Both the position numbers and the translations under genes were made by a program. Positions 34,580 to 43,058 of a stretch of 64,000 nucleotides of DNA are shown here, piece after piece. The DNA lies in NCBI GenBank assembly GCA_902777275.1, contig CACYTI010000008.1, positions 17,552 to 81,551 on the forward strand, read 5' to 3'. The first letter of the stretch is position 1. Each line of letters begins with the position of its first letter. The notes under the pieces were generated by a model that saw only the letters and a list, made by a program, of their open reading frames with translations, was not told where the DNA came from and made no database searches. This DNA is from an uncultured Ruminococcus sp. GTDB lineage: Bacteria > Bacillota > Clostridia > Oscillospirales > Acutalibacteraceae.

Positions 34580-37030
34580 TTAAGCGGTGAAAACAAACTT
34601 CCCGTCCTGATAATCGCAGGTCACGTTTGAGCTTTCGGTGATTTCGCCGTCGAGCATTTTTTCGCTGAGGGGATCCTCTATCTCGCTTTGGATAGCTCTG
34701 CGGAGCGGTCTCGCGCCGTAGCTGTCGTCAAAGCCCTTGTCGGCTATGGCGGTCACAGCCGCGTCGGTGAAGCTGATCGTGATATCCATAGCGCCGAGAC
34801 GCTTTGCGAGGTTGTCAAGCATTTTGCCCGCGATCTGCTTGATCTCGTCCTGAGTCAGCTTGCTGAACACGATGATGTCGTCAACGCGGTTGAGGAACTC
34901 GGGGCGGAACACCTTTTTCAGCTCGCCCATTACCAGTGAGCGGATATCCTCCTGCTTTTTCTCCTTTGGATCCTGCGCGAAGCCGAGGGAGTTCTGCTTA
35001 TCGGTGATAAGCCTTGCGCCGACGTTCGAGGTCATAATGATGACGGTGTTTTTAAAGTCAACGGTTCTGCCCTGACTGTCGGTGAGCCTGCCGTCCTCAA
35101 GGATTTGAAGCAGCATATTAAACACGTCGGGGTGAGCCTTTTCGATTTCGTCAAAGAGAACTACCGAATACGGCTTTCTGCGAACCTTCTCGGTGAGTTG
35201 ACCGCCTTCGTCAAAGCCGACGTATCCGGGCGGTGAGCCAATGAGCTTGGAGACCGTGTGCTTCTCCATGTACTCGGACATATCGAGCCTGAGCATGGCG
35301 TTCTCGTCGCCGAACATAGCCTGAGCCAACGCCTTGCAAAGCTCGGTTTTGCCGACGCCCGTCGGTCCGAGGAAGATGAACGAGCCGACCGGACGCTTGG
35401 GATCCTTTAATCCGACTCTGCCGCGGCGGATAGCCTTTGCCACGGCGGTGACAGCCTCGTCCTGACCGACAACACGCTCATGGAGCACTTTCTCCATGTT
35501 GAGCAGCCTCTCGCTCTCCTCCTTGGTGAGCTGAACAACGGGGATTCCCGTCCAGTCGGAAACGATTTTCGCGATAACCTGAGCGTCAACCTCGCCGCAG
35601 TCCTCACCGCGCTTCTCCTGCCAGCTCTTCTTTGCGTCGTCAAGCTGAGTCTGAACCTTCTTCTGCTCGTCGCGGAGCTTCGCGGCGCGCTCGAAATCCT
35701 GCTCGTTGACCGCGCTCGCCTTTTCGCTTTCAAGCTCCTTGATTTTATCCTCAAGCTCCTTAACGTTGTCGGGAGAGGTCATTGAAGCAAGACGAACCTT
35801 TGAAGCGCCCTCGTCGATAAGGTCGATCGCCTTGTCGGGGAGATAACGGTCGGCGATGTAGCGCGAGGAAAGCTTGACCGCCGCCTCGATAGCTTCATCG
35901 GTGATTTTTACCTTGTGGTGAGCCTCATAGCTGTCGCGGAGTCCCTTTAATATTTCAACCGCCTGCTCCTGAGTCGGCTCGCCGATTTTTACGGGCTGGA
36001 AGCGGCGTTCCAGAGCCGCGTCCTTCTCAATATACTTTCTGTATTCGTTGAGCGTAGTAGCGCCGATGACCTGAAAATCTCCGCGCGCCAAAGAAGGCTT
36101 CAAAATATTAGCTGCGTCCGCGCTGCCCTCAGCCGCGCCCGCGCCGATTATGGTGTGCAGCTCGTCGATAAAGAGGATTATATTTCCTGAGCTCTTGACC
36201 TCGTCGATAGCCGCCTTTATGCGCTCTTCAAAGTCGCCGCGGTACTTCGCGCCTGCCACCATACCTGTCAGGTCAAGGGTGACTACGCGCTTGTCGCGGA
36301 GTATCTCGGGAACATTGCCCTTTGAGATTTCGAGGGCAAGTCCCTCGGCTACCGCAGTTTTGCCGACGCCCGGCTCGCCTATGAGCACGGGGTTGTTTTT
36401 TGTGCGGCGCGAAAGGATCTGAATGACTCTCTCGATTTCCTTTTCCCTGCCGATAACAGGGTCTATCTCGCCGTTTTTGGCGGCTTTTGTCAAATCTCTG
36501 CCGAACTTGTCGAGAGCTGAGCCGCCCTCCTGATTTCCGCCCTGCTCAAATCCGCCCGGCTGCTCTTGAAAGCCGCCGTTCGGGTTGCTCTGACCTCCTA
36601 AGAGCTGCTGAATATTCTGCACAAGTGTGCTGAGATTCACGCCCTCCTCGTTGAGGAAGCTTACGGCGTAGCTGTCGCTGTCGGAGATAAGCGCGATAAG
36701 AAGGTGCTCGGTGCCGACGTAGCTGCCGCCGACGCGCGCCGAGACCGTGACCGCTGTGCGGAGAACCCGCTTTGTGCGCGGAGTAAAATCATTCGCGGTG
36801 AGGTCGGTGGGAGCGCCGCCAACGCCTCCAGCCTGAATTTTAGCGGCTATTCTTTCGGCGGTGACGCCGCAGTTTGAAAGAGCGGTGTAAGCTACGCCCG
36901 AGCCCTCCTGAAGAAGTCCCAAAAGCACGTGCTCGGTGCCGACATAGCTGTGACCGAAGCGCTCAGCCGACTGAACGGCAAGATTGAGCGCGTTGTTTGC
37001 TTTTTCTGTAAAACCTTGGAATTTAAACAT
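34580..37030 (-). CDS. clpC: ATP-dependent Clp protease ATP-binding subunit ClpC
   Basis: 816 residues. AAA+ unfoldase that feeds damaged or arginine-phosphorylated proteins to ClpP. Order: two Clp N repeats (1 to about 145), a Gly/Gln/Asn-rich linker, AAA-1 with [15 protein letters not shown] and Walker [10 protein letters not shown], the coiled-coil M domain with a UVR motif ([16 protein letters not shown]), AAA-2 with [15 protein letters not shown], and a C-terminal D2-small domain. The McsB partner is encoded just upstream. GGGAGGTAATCTTC precedes the ATG. A MITE-like element (37078-37194) separates it from mcsB. Confidence 0.97.
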   Translation of the reverse strand: MFKFQGFTEKANNALNLAVQSAERFGHSYVGTEHVLLGLLQEGSGVAYTALSNCGVTAERIAAKIQAGGVGGAPTDLTANDFTPRTKRVLRTAVTVSARVGGSYVGTEHLLIALISDSDSYAVSFLNEEGVNLSTLVQNIQQLLGGQSNPNGGFQEQPGGFEQGGNQEGGSALDKFGRDLTKAAKNGEIDPVIGREKEIERVIQILSRRTKNNPVLIGEPGVGKTAVAEGLALEISKGNVPEILRDKRVVTLDLTGMVAGAKYRGDFEERIKAAIDEVKSSGNIILFIDELHTIIGAGAAEGSADAANILKPSLARGDFQVIGATTLNEYRKYIEKDAALERRFQPVKIGEPTQEQAVEILKGLRDSYEAHHKVKITDEAIEAAVKLSSRYIADRYLPDKAIDLIDEGASKVRLASMTSPDNVKELEDKIKELESEKASAVNEQDFERAAKLRDEQKKVQTQLDDAKKSWQEKRGEDCGEVDAQVIAKIVSDWTGIPVVQLTKEESERLLNMEKVLHERVVGQDEAVTAVAKAIRRGRVGLKDPKRPVGSFIFLGPTGVGKTELCKALAQAMFGDENAMLRLDMSEYMEKHTVSKLIGSPPGYVGFDEGGQLTEKVRRKPYSVVLFDEIEKAHPDVFNMLLQILEDGRLTDSQGRTVDFKNTVIIMTSNVGARLITDKQNSLGFAQDPKEKKQEDIRSLVMGELKKVFRPEFLNRVDDIIVFSKLTQDEIKQIAGKMLDNLAKRLGAMDITISFTDAAVTAIADKGFDDSYGARPLRRAIQSEIEDPLSEKMLDGEITESSNVTCDYQDGKFVFTA

Positions 37031-37077
37031 GAAGATTACCTCCCATCTAATTTCATATACCTATTAATAATTACATT

Positions 37078-37194
37078 GTAGGGGCGAACCCATGTGTTCG
37101 CCCTTGCACCGACGTTTGTTTCCCGTCCGATTGTCGATAGGGTAATATAACGTTTTGGTCAACGCCCCGGGCGCACACGCAGGTGCGCCCCTAC
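37078..37194. repeat. MITE-like element, copy 2, between mcsB and clpC
   Basis: 117 bp with ends GTAGGGGCG and CGCCCCTAC; internal CGACGTTTGTTTCCCGTCCG and AACGTTTTGG match the other copy (10831-10948) read in reverse. It lies inside a stress operon, upstream of the clpC ribosome binding site, so it will be transcribed and can fold into a long hairpin. Confidence 0.75.
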
Positions 37195-37239
37195 GAATTA
37201 CAGGATAATATCATCTAATTAAACGACCAGCATATGGTG

Positions 37240-38232
37240 TCAGCCGCCCAAGGCCGCCTTGATGATCTTCGCTCTCTCGATATCTCTTTCCTGCGGAGAA
37301 AGGTTCTTTCCCGCGTTGACCGAGAGCGTTGCGGGCTCAACGTCTACCATGAGCTTGTCAATAACGTCGGTGCTCACATCGGTGATTTGACCCGAAACGA
37401 TTCCGAGACGCACGTTTGAAAGGAGCTTCAATGCCTCGTCGTGCGAGATTACAACGGCGTATTTCAGCATTCCCAAGCTGCGCGAAACGGTGTCCTTCAC
37501 GTCAATGCTTTTGCACAGCCTGTCTCTCGCCTGCTCCTCCTGAGCTACGAGTTGAGTGGTGATGTTTTTGAGATTTTCAATCGCCGCTTTTTCGGAGATA
37601 CCCAAAGTCACCTGATTTGAGAGCTGATAAAGCGCTCCCTTCGGCTCGGTTCCCTCTCCGTGCGCTCCGCGTATCGTCAGACCTAACTTTGAAAGATTTC
37701 CCGCTATCCTGTTTATCGCGCGGCTCTTTTCAAGCGCGGGCAGATGAAGCATTACCGAAGCTCTCATTCCCGTGCCGAGGTTTGTCGGGCATTGTGTGAG
37801 GTAGCCCAACTTCTCGTCAAAGGCAAACTCAAGCCTTTCGTCAAGAAGTGTGTCGAGCTTGTCGGCGGTGTCGTAAGCCTGTTCAAGCGACAGACCCTTT
37901 GTTATCACCTGTAAGCGGATATGATCCTCCTCGTTGAGCATGATAGAAAGGCTTTCGTCGCTGCTGAGAAGAAGCGCCCTACCCTCGCTCTCGCTGATAA
38001 ATTCGGGACTCACAAGCCTTCTTTCAACGAGTGAAACGCTGTGGCGCGGGTCAACCTCGCTCATTTTTATATATGAAAAGTCTTTCGCGAGAACGCTGTT
38101 GCCGTTTTTAACGGCGTCGCGAACCTTCTCGATAACCTCTTCCCTGCCCTGCTGACTGAGCTTGCAGGGAAACGGATAGTCTTTAAGATTCCGCGCGAGG
38201 CGGACTCTTGTTGATATTACAACACTGCTCAT
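37240..38232 (-). CDS. mcsB: Protein-arginine kinase McsB
   Basis: 330 residues, ATP:guanido phosphotransferase family. It phosphorylates arginines on CtsR and on misfolded proteins, marking them for ClpC-ClpP. Seen: VISTRVRLARNLKDYPFP at the N-terminus, the catalytic-loop region YLTQCPTNLGTGMRASVMLHLP (Cys of guanido kinases present) and RGAHGEGTEP. GGAGGGATAACG precedes the ATG; the gene starts 2 bp past the mcsA stop, so they are translationally coupled. Confidence 0.95.
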   Translation of the reverse strand: MSSVVISTRVRLARNLKDYPFPCKLSQQGREEVIEKVRDAVKNGNSVLAKDFSYIKMSEVDPRHSVSLVERRLVSPEFISESEGRALLLSSDESLSIMLNEEDHIRLQVITKGLSLEQAYDTADKLDTLLDERLEFAFDEKLGYLTQCPTNLGTGMRASVMLHLPALEKSRAINRIAGNLSKLGLTIRGAHGEGTEPKGALYQLSNQVTLGISEKAAIENLKNITTQLVAQEEQARDRLCKSIDVKDTVSRSLGMLKYAVVISHDEALKLLSNVRLGIVSGQITDVSTDVIDKLMVDVEPATLSVNAGKNLSPQERDIERAKIIKAALGG

Positions 38233-38234
38233 CG

Positions 38235-38759
38235 TTATCCCTCCAATTCCTTTATCTGATCTCTCAGCTCGGCGGCAAGCTCAAAGTTTTGCTCCTTTAC
38301 AGCCGCGTCAAGCCTGTTCTTCAAATCGGTTATTTTTTCTTTCTTTGTCATTTCGGCAGGCTTTTTTGCCGCTTCAACAGACTCCTTTGCGGAATCCGCC
38401 GCTCTGCCGCTGTTCTTGCCGCAGTGGGTCGTGTTGCCGTGTATCCTCCTTATCGACGGATATAATCTGTCCGCGAAAAGCTCATAGCAGTGAGCGCAGC
38501 CCACCTGACCCGTCTTGGCTATTTCGGCGTAGGTGCTGCCGCAAAACTCGCAGCGTGTTGCCTGCGTCCGCGCCGGAAGCACGTTTGTGAAGAAGCTTCC
38601 GAGCAAGTTGGAAAAATCGTTATCCATGTCGGCGAACACATTTGTATAGCCCATTTTACGGGCGCATTCGCTGCACAGATCGTACTCCCTGAATTCTCCG
38701 TTTATGATTGTTTTTACGTGAGTGTTGGCGTTTTCGGCGCCGCATTTTTGACATTTCAT
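38235..38759 (-). CDS. mcsA: McsA, zinc-binding activator of McsB
   Basis: 174 residues. ATG at 38759 follows AGAGAGGTGAAGGTT. Two pairs of CxxC motifs: CQKCGAEN and CSECARKMG at the N-terminus, CEFCGSTYAEI and CAHCYELF in the centre. The C-terminus has a UVR motif (about 140-172, LKNRLDAAVKEQNFELAAEL). McsA binds zinc and switches on the McsB kinase during heat or oxidative stress. An unusual Ala/Lys-rich linker precedes the UVR motif. Confidence 0.93.
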   Translation of the reverse strand: MKCQKCGAENANTHVKTIINGEFREYDLCSECARKMGYTNVFADMDNDFSNLLGSFFTNVLPARTQATRCEFCGSTYAEIAKTGQVGCAHCYELFADRLYPSIRRIHGNTTHCGKNSGRAADSAKESVEAAKKPAEMTKKEKITDLKNRLDAAVKEQNFELAAELRDQIKELEG

Positions 38760-38779
38760 AACCTTCACCTCTCTGTTAT

Positions 38780-39235
38780 TCATCGGCTGTCAAGAGTTAA
38801 CAGCATATTTTTGAACAGGTCGGCACGAACGGTGTCGCGTTTTTCCTGCTCCACGTTTTTCAGCGTTCTGTCGGAAAGCGCCGCCGCAATAGCGCGGGCT
38901 GTTTCCAAAAGGAGCATATTGCGCTGCAGCATATTGTTTATCATCGCCTCTGCCGTCGCCTTGTCAAGCGAGGCTCCCACAGAATTGATTATATGCATGA
39001 GCGCCGTGCCCTTGTCCATTTTAACGCGGCTGATACGTATATATCCTCCGCCTCCTCTGCGGCTCTCTACTATATATCCCTGCTCGGGCGTGAACCGCGA
39101 GGTGATAACGTAATTTATCTGGCTGGGCACGCACCCCAAGTTGCCCGCAAGCTCGTTGCGCTGGATCTCGGCGCAGCCGTCCTGCTGCTCAAGCATTTCC
39201 ATAATGTATTTTGCAACCAAATCACTCATTCTCAT
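38780..39235 (-). CDS. ctsR: CtsR, repressor of class III heat-shock genes
   Basis: 151 residues. The start ATG at 39235 is preceded by GAGGGAATAAAA; an upstream open frame to 39304 is not needed. The N-terminal winged HTH contains NELAGNLGCVPSQINYVITSR and the glycine-rich wing SRRGGGGYIRI that senses heat. It represses its own operon by binding the direct repeats at 39289-39321 and 39393-39409. It is first gene of the ctsR-mcsA-mcsB-clpC operon. Confidence 0.95.
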   Translation of the reverse strand: MRMSDLVAKYIMEMLEQQDGCAEIQRNELAGNLGCVPSQINYVITSRFTPEQGYIVESRRGGGGYIRISRVKMDKGTALMHIINSVGASLDKATAEAMINNMLQRNMLLLETARAIAAALSDRTLKNVEQEKRDTVRADLFKNMLLTLDSR

Positions 39236-39275
39236 TTTTATTCCCTCTTTTCGCACCCTTTCGAGCTTTGATAAC

Positions 39276-39321
39276 AGTATAGCGTTAAAGTCAGAGAAAG
39301 TCAAAGTCAGTATAAGTCAAA
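39276..39321 (-). promoter_or_regulatory. ctsR operon promoter overlapped by two CtsR boxes
   Basis: Minus strand TTGACT (39299-39304), 17-bp spacer, TATACT (39276-39281). Two overlapping CtsR-type direct repeats on the plus strand, AGTCAGAGAAAGTCAAA (39289-39305) and AGTCAGTATAAGTCAAA (39305-39321), cover the -35 element. Confidence 0.85.
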
Positions 39322-39392
39322 CAAAACAAGCTTTTCTTTTGTTTTCTCAAAAATTCTCCCGTATACTCGCATATTCTAAAAAATCAAAAATT

Positions 39393-39409
39393 TTTGACTT
39401 TTTTTGACC
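39393..39409 (-). promoter_or_regulatory. Upstream canonical CtsR box
   Basis: TTTGACTTTTTTTGACC, which on the minus strand reads as a perfect GGTCAAANANAGTCAAA box, 90 bp upstream of the promoter -35. Confidence 0.75.
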
Positions 39410-39467
39410 TTTGCGCATTTTTTATTAAGAGCTACGCATAATTGATGTGCAGTGTTTGATTACGGTA

Positions 39468-39496
39468 TTGAATTTTCCGAAAACATATGATATAAT
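39468..39496 (+). promoter_or_regulatory. Toxin B promoter
   Basis: TTGAAT (39468-39473), 17-bp spacer, TATAAT (39491-39496). The transcript would begin near 39503 with GGAGAAATGGTGGCGGCTGT. Confidence 0.78.
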
Positions 39497-39552
39497 TCTT
39501 TTGGAGAAATGGTGGCGGCTGTTTTGACACCTCTGTGAAAGGAGGTGAAATG

Positions 39553-39618
39553 ATGGAGTACATAATCTGCTTCGCATTAATTGTGATGATTATTATTGCA
39601 CTTATCATAAAGAAATAA
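39553..39618 (+). CDS. Small hydrophobic peptide, putative type I toxin B (21 residues)
   Basis: Shine-Dalgarno GGAGGT (39541-39546) is followed by ATG at 39550 and ATG at 39553; the second gives the better spacing and the same MEYI start as toxin A. The peptide runs MEYIICFALIVMI to LIIKK, a single hydrophobic helix with a basic end. The TAA stop opens the terminator hairpin (39617-39648), which is shared with the convergent antisense RNA. It is clearly paralogous to 34245-34313 in promoter, leader element, start, tail and terminator, although the two genes lie on opposite strands about 5 kb apart. Confidence 0.72.
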   Translation: MEYIICFALIVMIIIALIIKK

Positions 39619-39650
39619 CCGCCCTGTTCTAGCACAACAGAGCGGTTATA
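39615..39650. terminator. Bidirectional terminator shared by both RNAs of locus B
   Basis: AACCGCCCTGTT / AACAGAGCGGTT (39617-39648), with a seven-base loop. Confidence 0.75.
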
Positions 39651-39694
39651 CTTTTAACGCTTTGGTTTTGCGAAACAGTCAAAGCCGTTTCTCT
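39617..39694 (-). ncRNA. Putative antitoxin RNA, locus B
   Basis: Promoter on the minus strand: TTGACA (39724-39729), 17-bp spacer, TATAAT (39701-39706), the best promoter of the set. The RNA starts AAAATAGAGAAACGGCTTTG and includes the GAAAC...GTTTC stem-loop that recurs at the 5' end of the toxin mRNA. It ends at the shared terminator. Ends are estimated. Confidence 0.62.
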
Positions 39695-39854
39695 ATTTTT
39701 ATTATATATGATTATTCCACTGTTGTCAACCGTTTTGGAGTGTTATAACATGGAAATTTAGAAATTTAGAAAAAGCGGTGAGAACACGCGTCTCACCGCT
39801 CTGTAAACATAATATAAAATATAAATATATAAATATTTGCAGGAAGCTTATTGG

Positions 39855-40133
39855 TTATTCGGCTTCTTTTCTCCTTGCAAAGCATTCGCTGCAATAGTAG
39901 CTTTTGCCCTCCATCGGTTTAAACGGGATTCGGGCAGGACCGCCGCATTCAGCGCACGTGGTGTCGTAATATTCTCTGCTGGCTTTCACGGCGTTTTTAC
40001 GCGCCTGTCTGCAATCCTTACAACGCTGGGGCTCATTCTCAAAACCTTTTTCAGCGTAGAATTCCTGCTCGCCGGCAGTGAAAACAAACTCATTACCACA
40101 TTCTTTGCAGACCAGTGTTTTGTCTTCGTACAT
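39855..40133 (-). CDS. Small double zinc-ribbon protein
   Basis: 92 residues with two zinc ribbons: VCKECGNEFVF...RCKDCRQARK in the N-terminal half and TTCAECGGPARIPF...YYCSECFARRK at the C-terminus (CxxC...CxxC each). This is a widespread uncharacterised Clostridia family. The ATG at 40133 is chosen because GAGG then lies nine bases upstream; an ATG two codons earlier is possible. It may bind nucleic acid, but no function is established. It precedes nothing in an operon; the sigma factor gene begins upstream on the same strand. Confidence 0.8.
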   Translation of the reverse strand: MYEDKTLVCKECGNEFVFTAGEQEFYAEKGFENEPQRCKDCRQARKNAVKASREYYDTTCAECGGPARIPFKPMEGKSYYCSECFARRKEAE

Positions 40134-40194
40134 GGACATCTACCTCACTTTGGGATATAAAATTTGTCCCTCATAAAACTGCGCGGCATTCTGT

Positions 40195-40782
40195 TCAGGA
40201 CATATCACTTGTGCCGATTTTTCTGCGCGCCCTTTGCAAAGCATTATCAACGGACTTTTCGGAAATATCAAGCCTTTCGGAAATCTTCCCATAGCTTAGC
40301 CCCGATGCAAAAAGCATCAGCACCTCATACTCCCTCGGCGACAATAAAGCGTTCAGCCTTTTTAAAACCTGATCTAACTGTTCCTTATAATCGAGCTGCT
40401 CTTCGGGAGAAGGGACAAGATCCGTCACATTCTCCTTAAGACTGTCCAATTGAACCAGAGCAGCGTCAGGCACTGCTTTTTTTGACTGCGAGCTTCTGAT
40501 AATAGAGATAAACCTGCGTTCCACAATAAGTGAAACAAAGCTCCCAAACGAACTACCCCCATGCGCGTCGAACGTTTTGCAGGCGTGTAAAAGAGCCATA
40601 AGCCCTTCCTGAACGAAGTCGTTTTGCTCGTAGCCCTGAGCCGAGTATTTGCGCGCGATAAATCTGATTCTGTTCAGATACCTTATAGCCAGCTCATTAA
40701 AGGCATTTTCGTCACCGTTTTTGGAAAAATCGGCAAGAACATCATCCGGCAGCGTTGAATACAAGCCTTTGCAATTCGCCAT
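40195..40782 (-). CDS. sigH: Sigma-70 family RNA polymerase sigma factor, sigma-H-like
   Basis: 195 residues with sigma region 2 (about 30-105, including GYEQNDFVQEGLMALLHACKTFD, the core-binding and -10 recognition helices) and region 4 (about 140-190, LLSPREYEVLMLFASGLSYGKISERLDIS). Regions 1 and 3 are absent. The QEG core and length match sporulation sigma-H, which starts the spore programme in Firmicutes; a generic alternative sigma cannot be ruled out because the conserved neighbours of sigH are not here. A promoter is at 40819-40847. Confidence 0.8.
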   Translation of the reverse strand: MANCKGLYSTLPDDVLADFSKNGDENAFNELAIRYLNRIRFIARKYSAQGYEQNDFVQEGLMALLHACKTFDAHGGSSFGSFVSLIVERRFISIIRSSQSKKAVPDAALVQLDSLKENVTDLVPSPEEQLDYKEQLDQVLKRLNALLSPREYEVLMLFASGLSYGKISERLDISEKSVDNALQRARRKIGTSDMS

Positions 40783-40818
40783 ATTTTACCCCCGCCGTAT
40801 ATGATATCCTGTAACAAG

Positions 40819-40847
40819 ATTTTACCATATTTTTATATGAAAGTCAA
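40819..40847 (-). promoter_or_regulatory. Promoter of the sigma factor gene
   Basis: Minus strand TTGACT (40842-40847), 17-bp spacer, TAAAAT (40819-40824). Confidence 0.65.
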
Positions 40848-40938
40848 GCAAATATAACAATTCTGTAGGAATGCATATTAAAATAATAATATTTTAGTTA
40901 TTTTCCCCAACAAAAAGGAATAATAAGCTCCTAATGTA

Positions 40939-40967
40939 TTGTAATTCGGATTTAAGAATGGTATAAT
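40939..40967 (+). promoter_or_regulatory. Promoter of comM
   Basis: TTGTAA (40939-40944), 17-bp spacer, TATAAT (40962-40967), about 80 bp upstream of the start codon. Confidence 0.65.
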
Positions 40968-41046
40968 TTTATAAAACATCTGTTTATAATAACGATTTTT
41001 TACAATCGGCAATGGTTTTCGGTTGCTTTGTTTTCGGGAGAATAGT

Positions 41047-42576
41047 ATGGTTGTAACTTGCACAAGCTTCGGAATTAACGGAATAGACGGCTACCGCGTA
41101 GAGGTTGAGGCTTCCTCGCGCGTGGGTCTGCCCGTCTTTGATTTGGTCGGACTGCCCGACGCCGCGGTAAAGGAGAGCCGCGACAGGGTTCGCTCCGCGC
41201 TGACAAACTGCGGCTATCCCATGCCCTCGGCTCACTTTGTATTTAACCTTGCGCCTGCGGATATCAAAAAGGAAGGACCGATTTACGACCTGCCTATCAC
41301 CGTCAACCTGATGCGCTTGTCAGGCTATATCAAAGCCGATCTAAAGGACTGCGCTTTTATCGGCGAGCTGTCTTTGAGCGGCAGGCTTCGCGGGATAAAC
41401 GGGGTCCTGCCAATGGTTATAACCGCGCGCGAATGCGGAATCAAAAAAATATTTGTACCCGCACAAAACGCGAGCGAGGCGGCGGTTGTCGAGGGCATTG
41501 AGGTGTACCCCGTAAGCAGTATAAGCCAGCTTAAAACCTTTCTTGACGGCAATTGTACGATAGCTCCCGCAAAGCCGCAAAGCAAAAGCAAGATTTCATC
41601 AAACAACTTTCTGCCCGACTTTTCTCAGGTAAAGGGACAGCTTGAGGCGAAGCGCGCTCTTGAAATAGCCGCCGCGGGAGGTCACAATATCCTGCTGATA
41701 GGTCCGCCCGGCTCGGGAAAAAGTATGCTTGCCAAGCGCGTTCCTTCGATTCTTCCCGACATGACCCTTGCCGAAATGATCGAGACCACCAAGATCCACT
41801 CGATTTCGGGAACGCTTCACGGCGACGGGCTTATTACGACGCGCCCGTTCCGCTCTCCCCACCACACCGTCACCGCCGTAGGTCTCGGCGGAGGCGGCAC
41901 AGGCACGATACGCCCGGGCGAGGTGTCGCTGGCTCACCACGGAGTCCTGTTTTTGGACGAGCTGCCCGAGTTTTCGCGCTCGGCTCTTGAGGTACTCAGG
42001 CAGCCGATCGAGGACGGCACCATCACCATCTCGCGTTCGGGACAAAACTGCACTTATCCGTGCTCGATCATGGTAGTCGCGGCAATGAACCCCTGTCCGT
42101 GCGGATATTTCGGCGATCCCAAGCACACCTGCACCTGCTCCCCTGTCAAAATCAAAAGATATCTTAACCGCGTTTCCGGACCGCTGTTAGACCGATTCGA
42201 TATTCACGTCGAGGTACCGCCCGTGGAGTTCACCGAGCTTCGCACAAAGCGGAGATCCGAGCCCTCAGCCGCCATAAAGCAGCGCGTTGACAGGGCGCGA
42301 GCCATTCAGCAGCTCAGATACAAGGACAGCGGCACGACCTGCAACGCCAAGATAAACGCGGGACAGTTTGAAAAATACTGCGTTATCGACAAGGAAGCGG
42401 AGGACACGCTTAAAACCGCGTTTGAGGCGATGGGCTTTACCGCCAGAGCATACGACCGCGTGCTCAAGGTCGCGCGCACAATAGCCGACCTTGAGGAGGA
42501 GGAAGTGATCCGCTCTCACCACGTGCTTGAGGCGATACAGTACCGCAGCCTCGACAGGAAGTATTGGTCGATATAA
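41047..42576 (+). CDS. comM: YifB/ComM family Mg-chelatase-like AAA+ ATPase
   Basis: 509 residues. ComM is a hexameric helicase that promotes branch migration during DNA recombination in transformation. ATG at 41047 follows CGGGAGAATAGT. Order: N-terminal Lon-like (ChlI) domain (1 to about 165, [19 protein letters not shown]), AAA+ domain (about 190-385, Walker [14 protein letters not shown], Walker [25 protein letters not shown] zinc-finger-like segment) and C-terminal Mg-chelatase domain (about 400-505). No other competence gene is adjacent. Confidence 0.95.
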   Translation: MVVTCTSFGINGIDGYRVEVEASSRVGLPVFDLVGLPDAAVKESRDRVRSALTNCGYPMPSAHFVFNLAPADIKKEGPIYDLPITVNLMRLSGYIKADLKDCAFIGELSLSGRLRGINGVLPMVITARECGIKKIFVPAQNASEAAVVEGIEVYPVSSISQLKTFLDGNCTIAPAKPQSKSKISSNNFLPDFSQVKGQLEAKRALEIAAAGGHNILLIGPPGSGKSMLAKRVPSILPDMTLAEMIETTKIHSISGTLHGDGLITTRPFRSPHHTVTAVGLGGGGTGTIRPGEVSLAHHGVLFLDELPEFSRSALEVLRQPIEDGTITISRSGQNCTYPCSIMVVAAMNPCPCGYFGDPKHTCTCSPVKIKRYLNRVSGPLLDRFDIHVEVPPVEFTELRTKRRSEPSAAIKQRVDRARAIQQLRYKDSGTTCNAKINAGQFEKYCVIDKEAEDTLKTAFEAMGFTARAYDRVLKVARTIADLEEEEVIRSHHVLEAIQYRSLDRKYWSI

Positions 42577-42702
42577 CAATGCAGAAACGTGACGTTGTAT
42601 CCGCTGCGCACACCGTTCCGCAGGCTGTTCAACAAGCTTGCTTCAAGCATTTTAGCTGCATATTTGCTGACGTTTTTCACCGTGCAGGCTGCAGATTTAC
42701 TC

Positions 42703-42731
42703 TTGCGCAGGCACAAATTATATGATATAAT
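42703..42731 (+). promoter_or_regulatory. Sense promoter of degenerate locus C
   Basis: TTGCGC (42703-42708), 17-bp spacer, TATAAT (42726-42731). The RNA would begin near 42738 with GGCAAGGAACAGTAAGGCGG. Confidence 0.7.
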
Positions 42732-42810
42732 TCAATCAGGCAAGGAACAGTAAGGCGGTTGATCCCGGCTTCCCGCACAGCACCGCAGCTGTAACGGAAA
42801 CGGAAACGTT

Positions 42811-42877
42811 ACGGAATACATAATTGCTTCAAACTTTCATGACGATCATCGTTATCACGTTGAGTAATAAAAAGTAA
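42811..42877 (+). pseudogene. Decayed third copy of the small hydrophobic peptide gene
   Basis: ACG GAA TAC ATA at 42811 matches the MEYI start of the other two peptides, with ATG changed to ACG. The frame then shifts by one base near 42838; the continuing frame reads MTIIVITLSNKK and stops with TAA at 42875-42877, like the ISIKK and LIIKK tails of the intact copies. Removing one base restores a 21-residue peptide. No Shine-Dalgarno element remains (AAACGGAAACGTT). Both convergent promoters and the terminator (42885-42919) are preserved, so the RNAs may still be made. Confidence 0.6.
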
Positions 42878-42884
42878 ACCCATT

Positions 42885-42919
42885 AAAGCCGCCTTGCAAC
42901 GCAACTGCAAGACGGCTTT
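42885..42919. terminator. Bidirectional terminator of locus C
   Basis: AAAGCCGCCTTGCA / TGCAAGACGGCTTT, seven-base loop. Confidence 0.75.
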
Positions 42920-42966
42920 GTAATAAAAAGCTTATTGCGGAAACAACTGCTATAGCTGTTCCTTGT
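42885..42966 (-). ncRNA. Putative antisense RNA, locus C
   Basis: Minus-strand promoter TTGACT (42996-43001), 17-bp spacer, TATAAT (42973-42978). The RNA begins CAAGGAACAGCTATAGCAGT and has a GGAAC...GTTTCC stem-loop, different in sequence from those of loci A and B but in the same place. Confidence 0.58.
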
Positions 42967-43058
42967 GGTATTATTATACCAAAACCAACCGCAAAAGTCA
43001 ATAGTCAGACAGTGAAAACAAAAAATATAAAACAATAAAACACTTTGGAGGTACCCAA

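Noticed and set aside
42720-42980. Riboswitch or leader RNA for the DUF1858-trmK operon
   Set aside because: A convergent promoter and a bidirectional terminator split the region, and it matches the toxin-antitoxin-like loci A and B better than any riboswitch.
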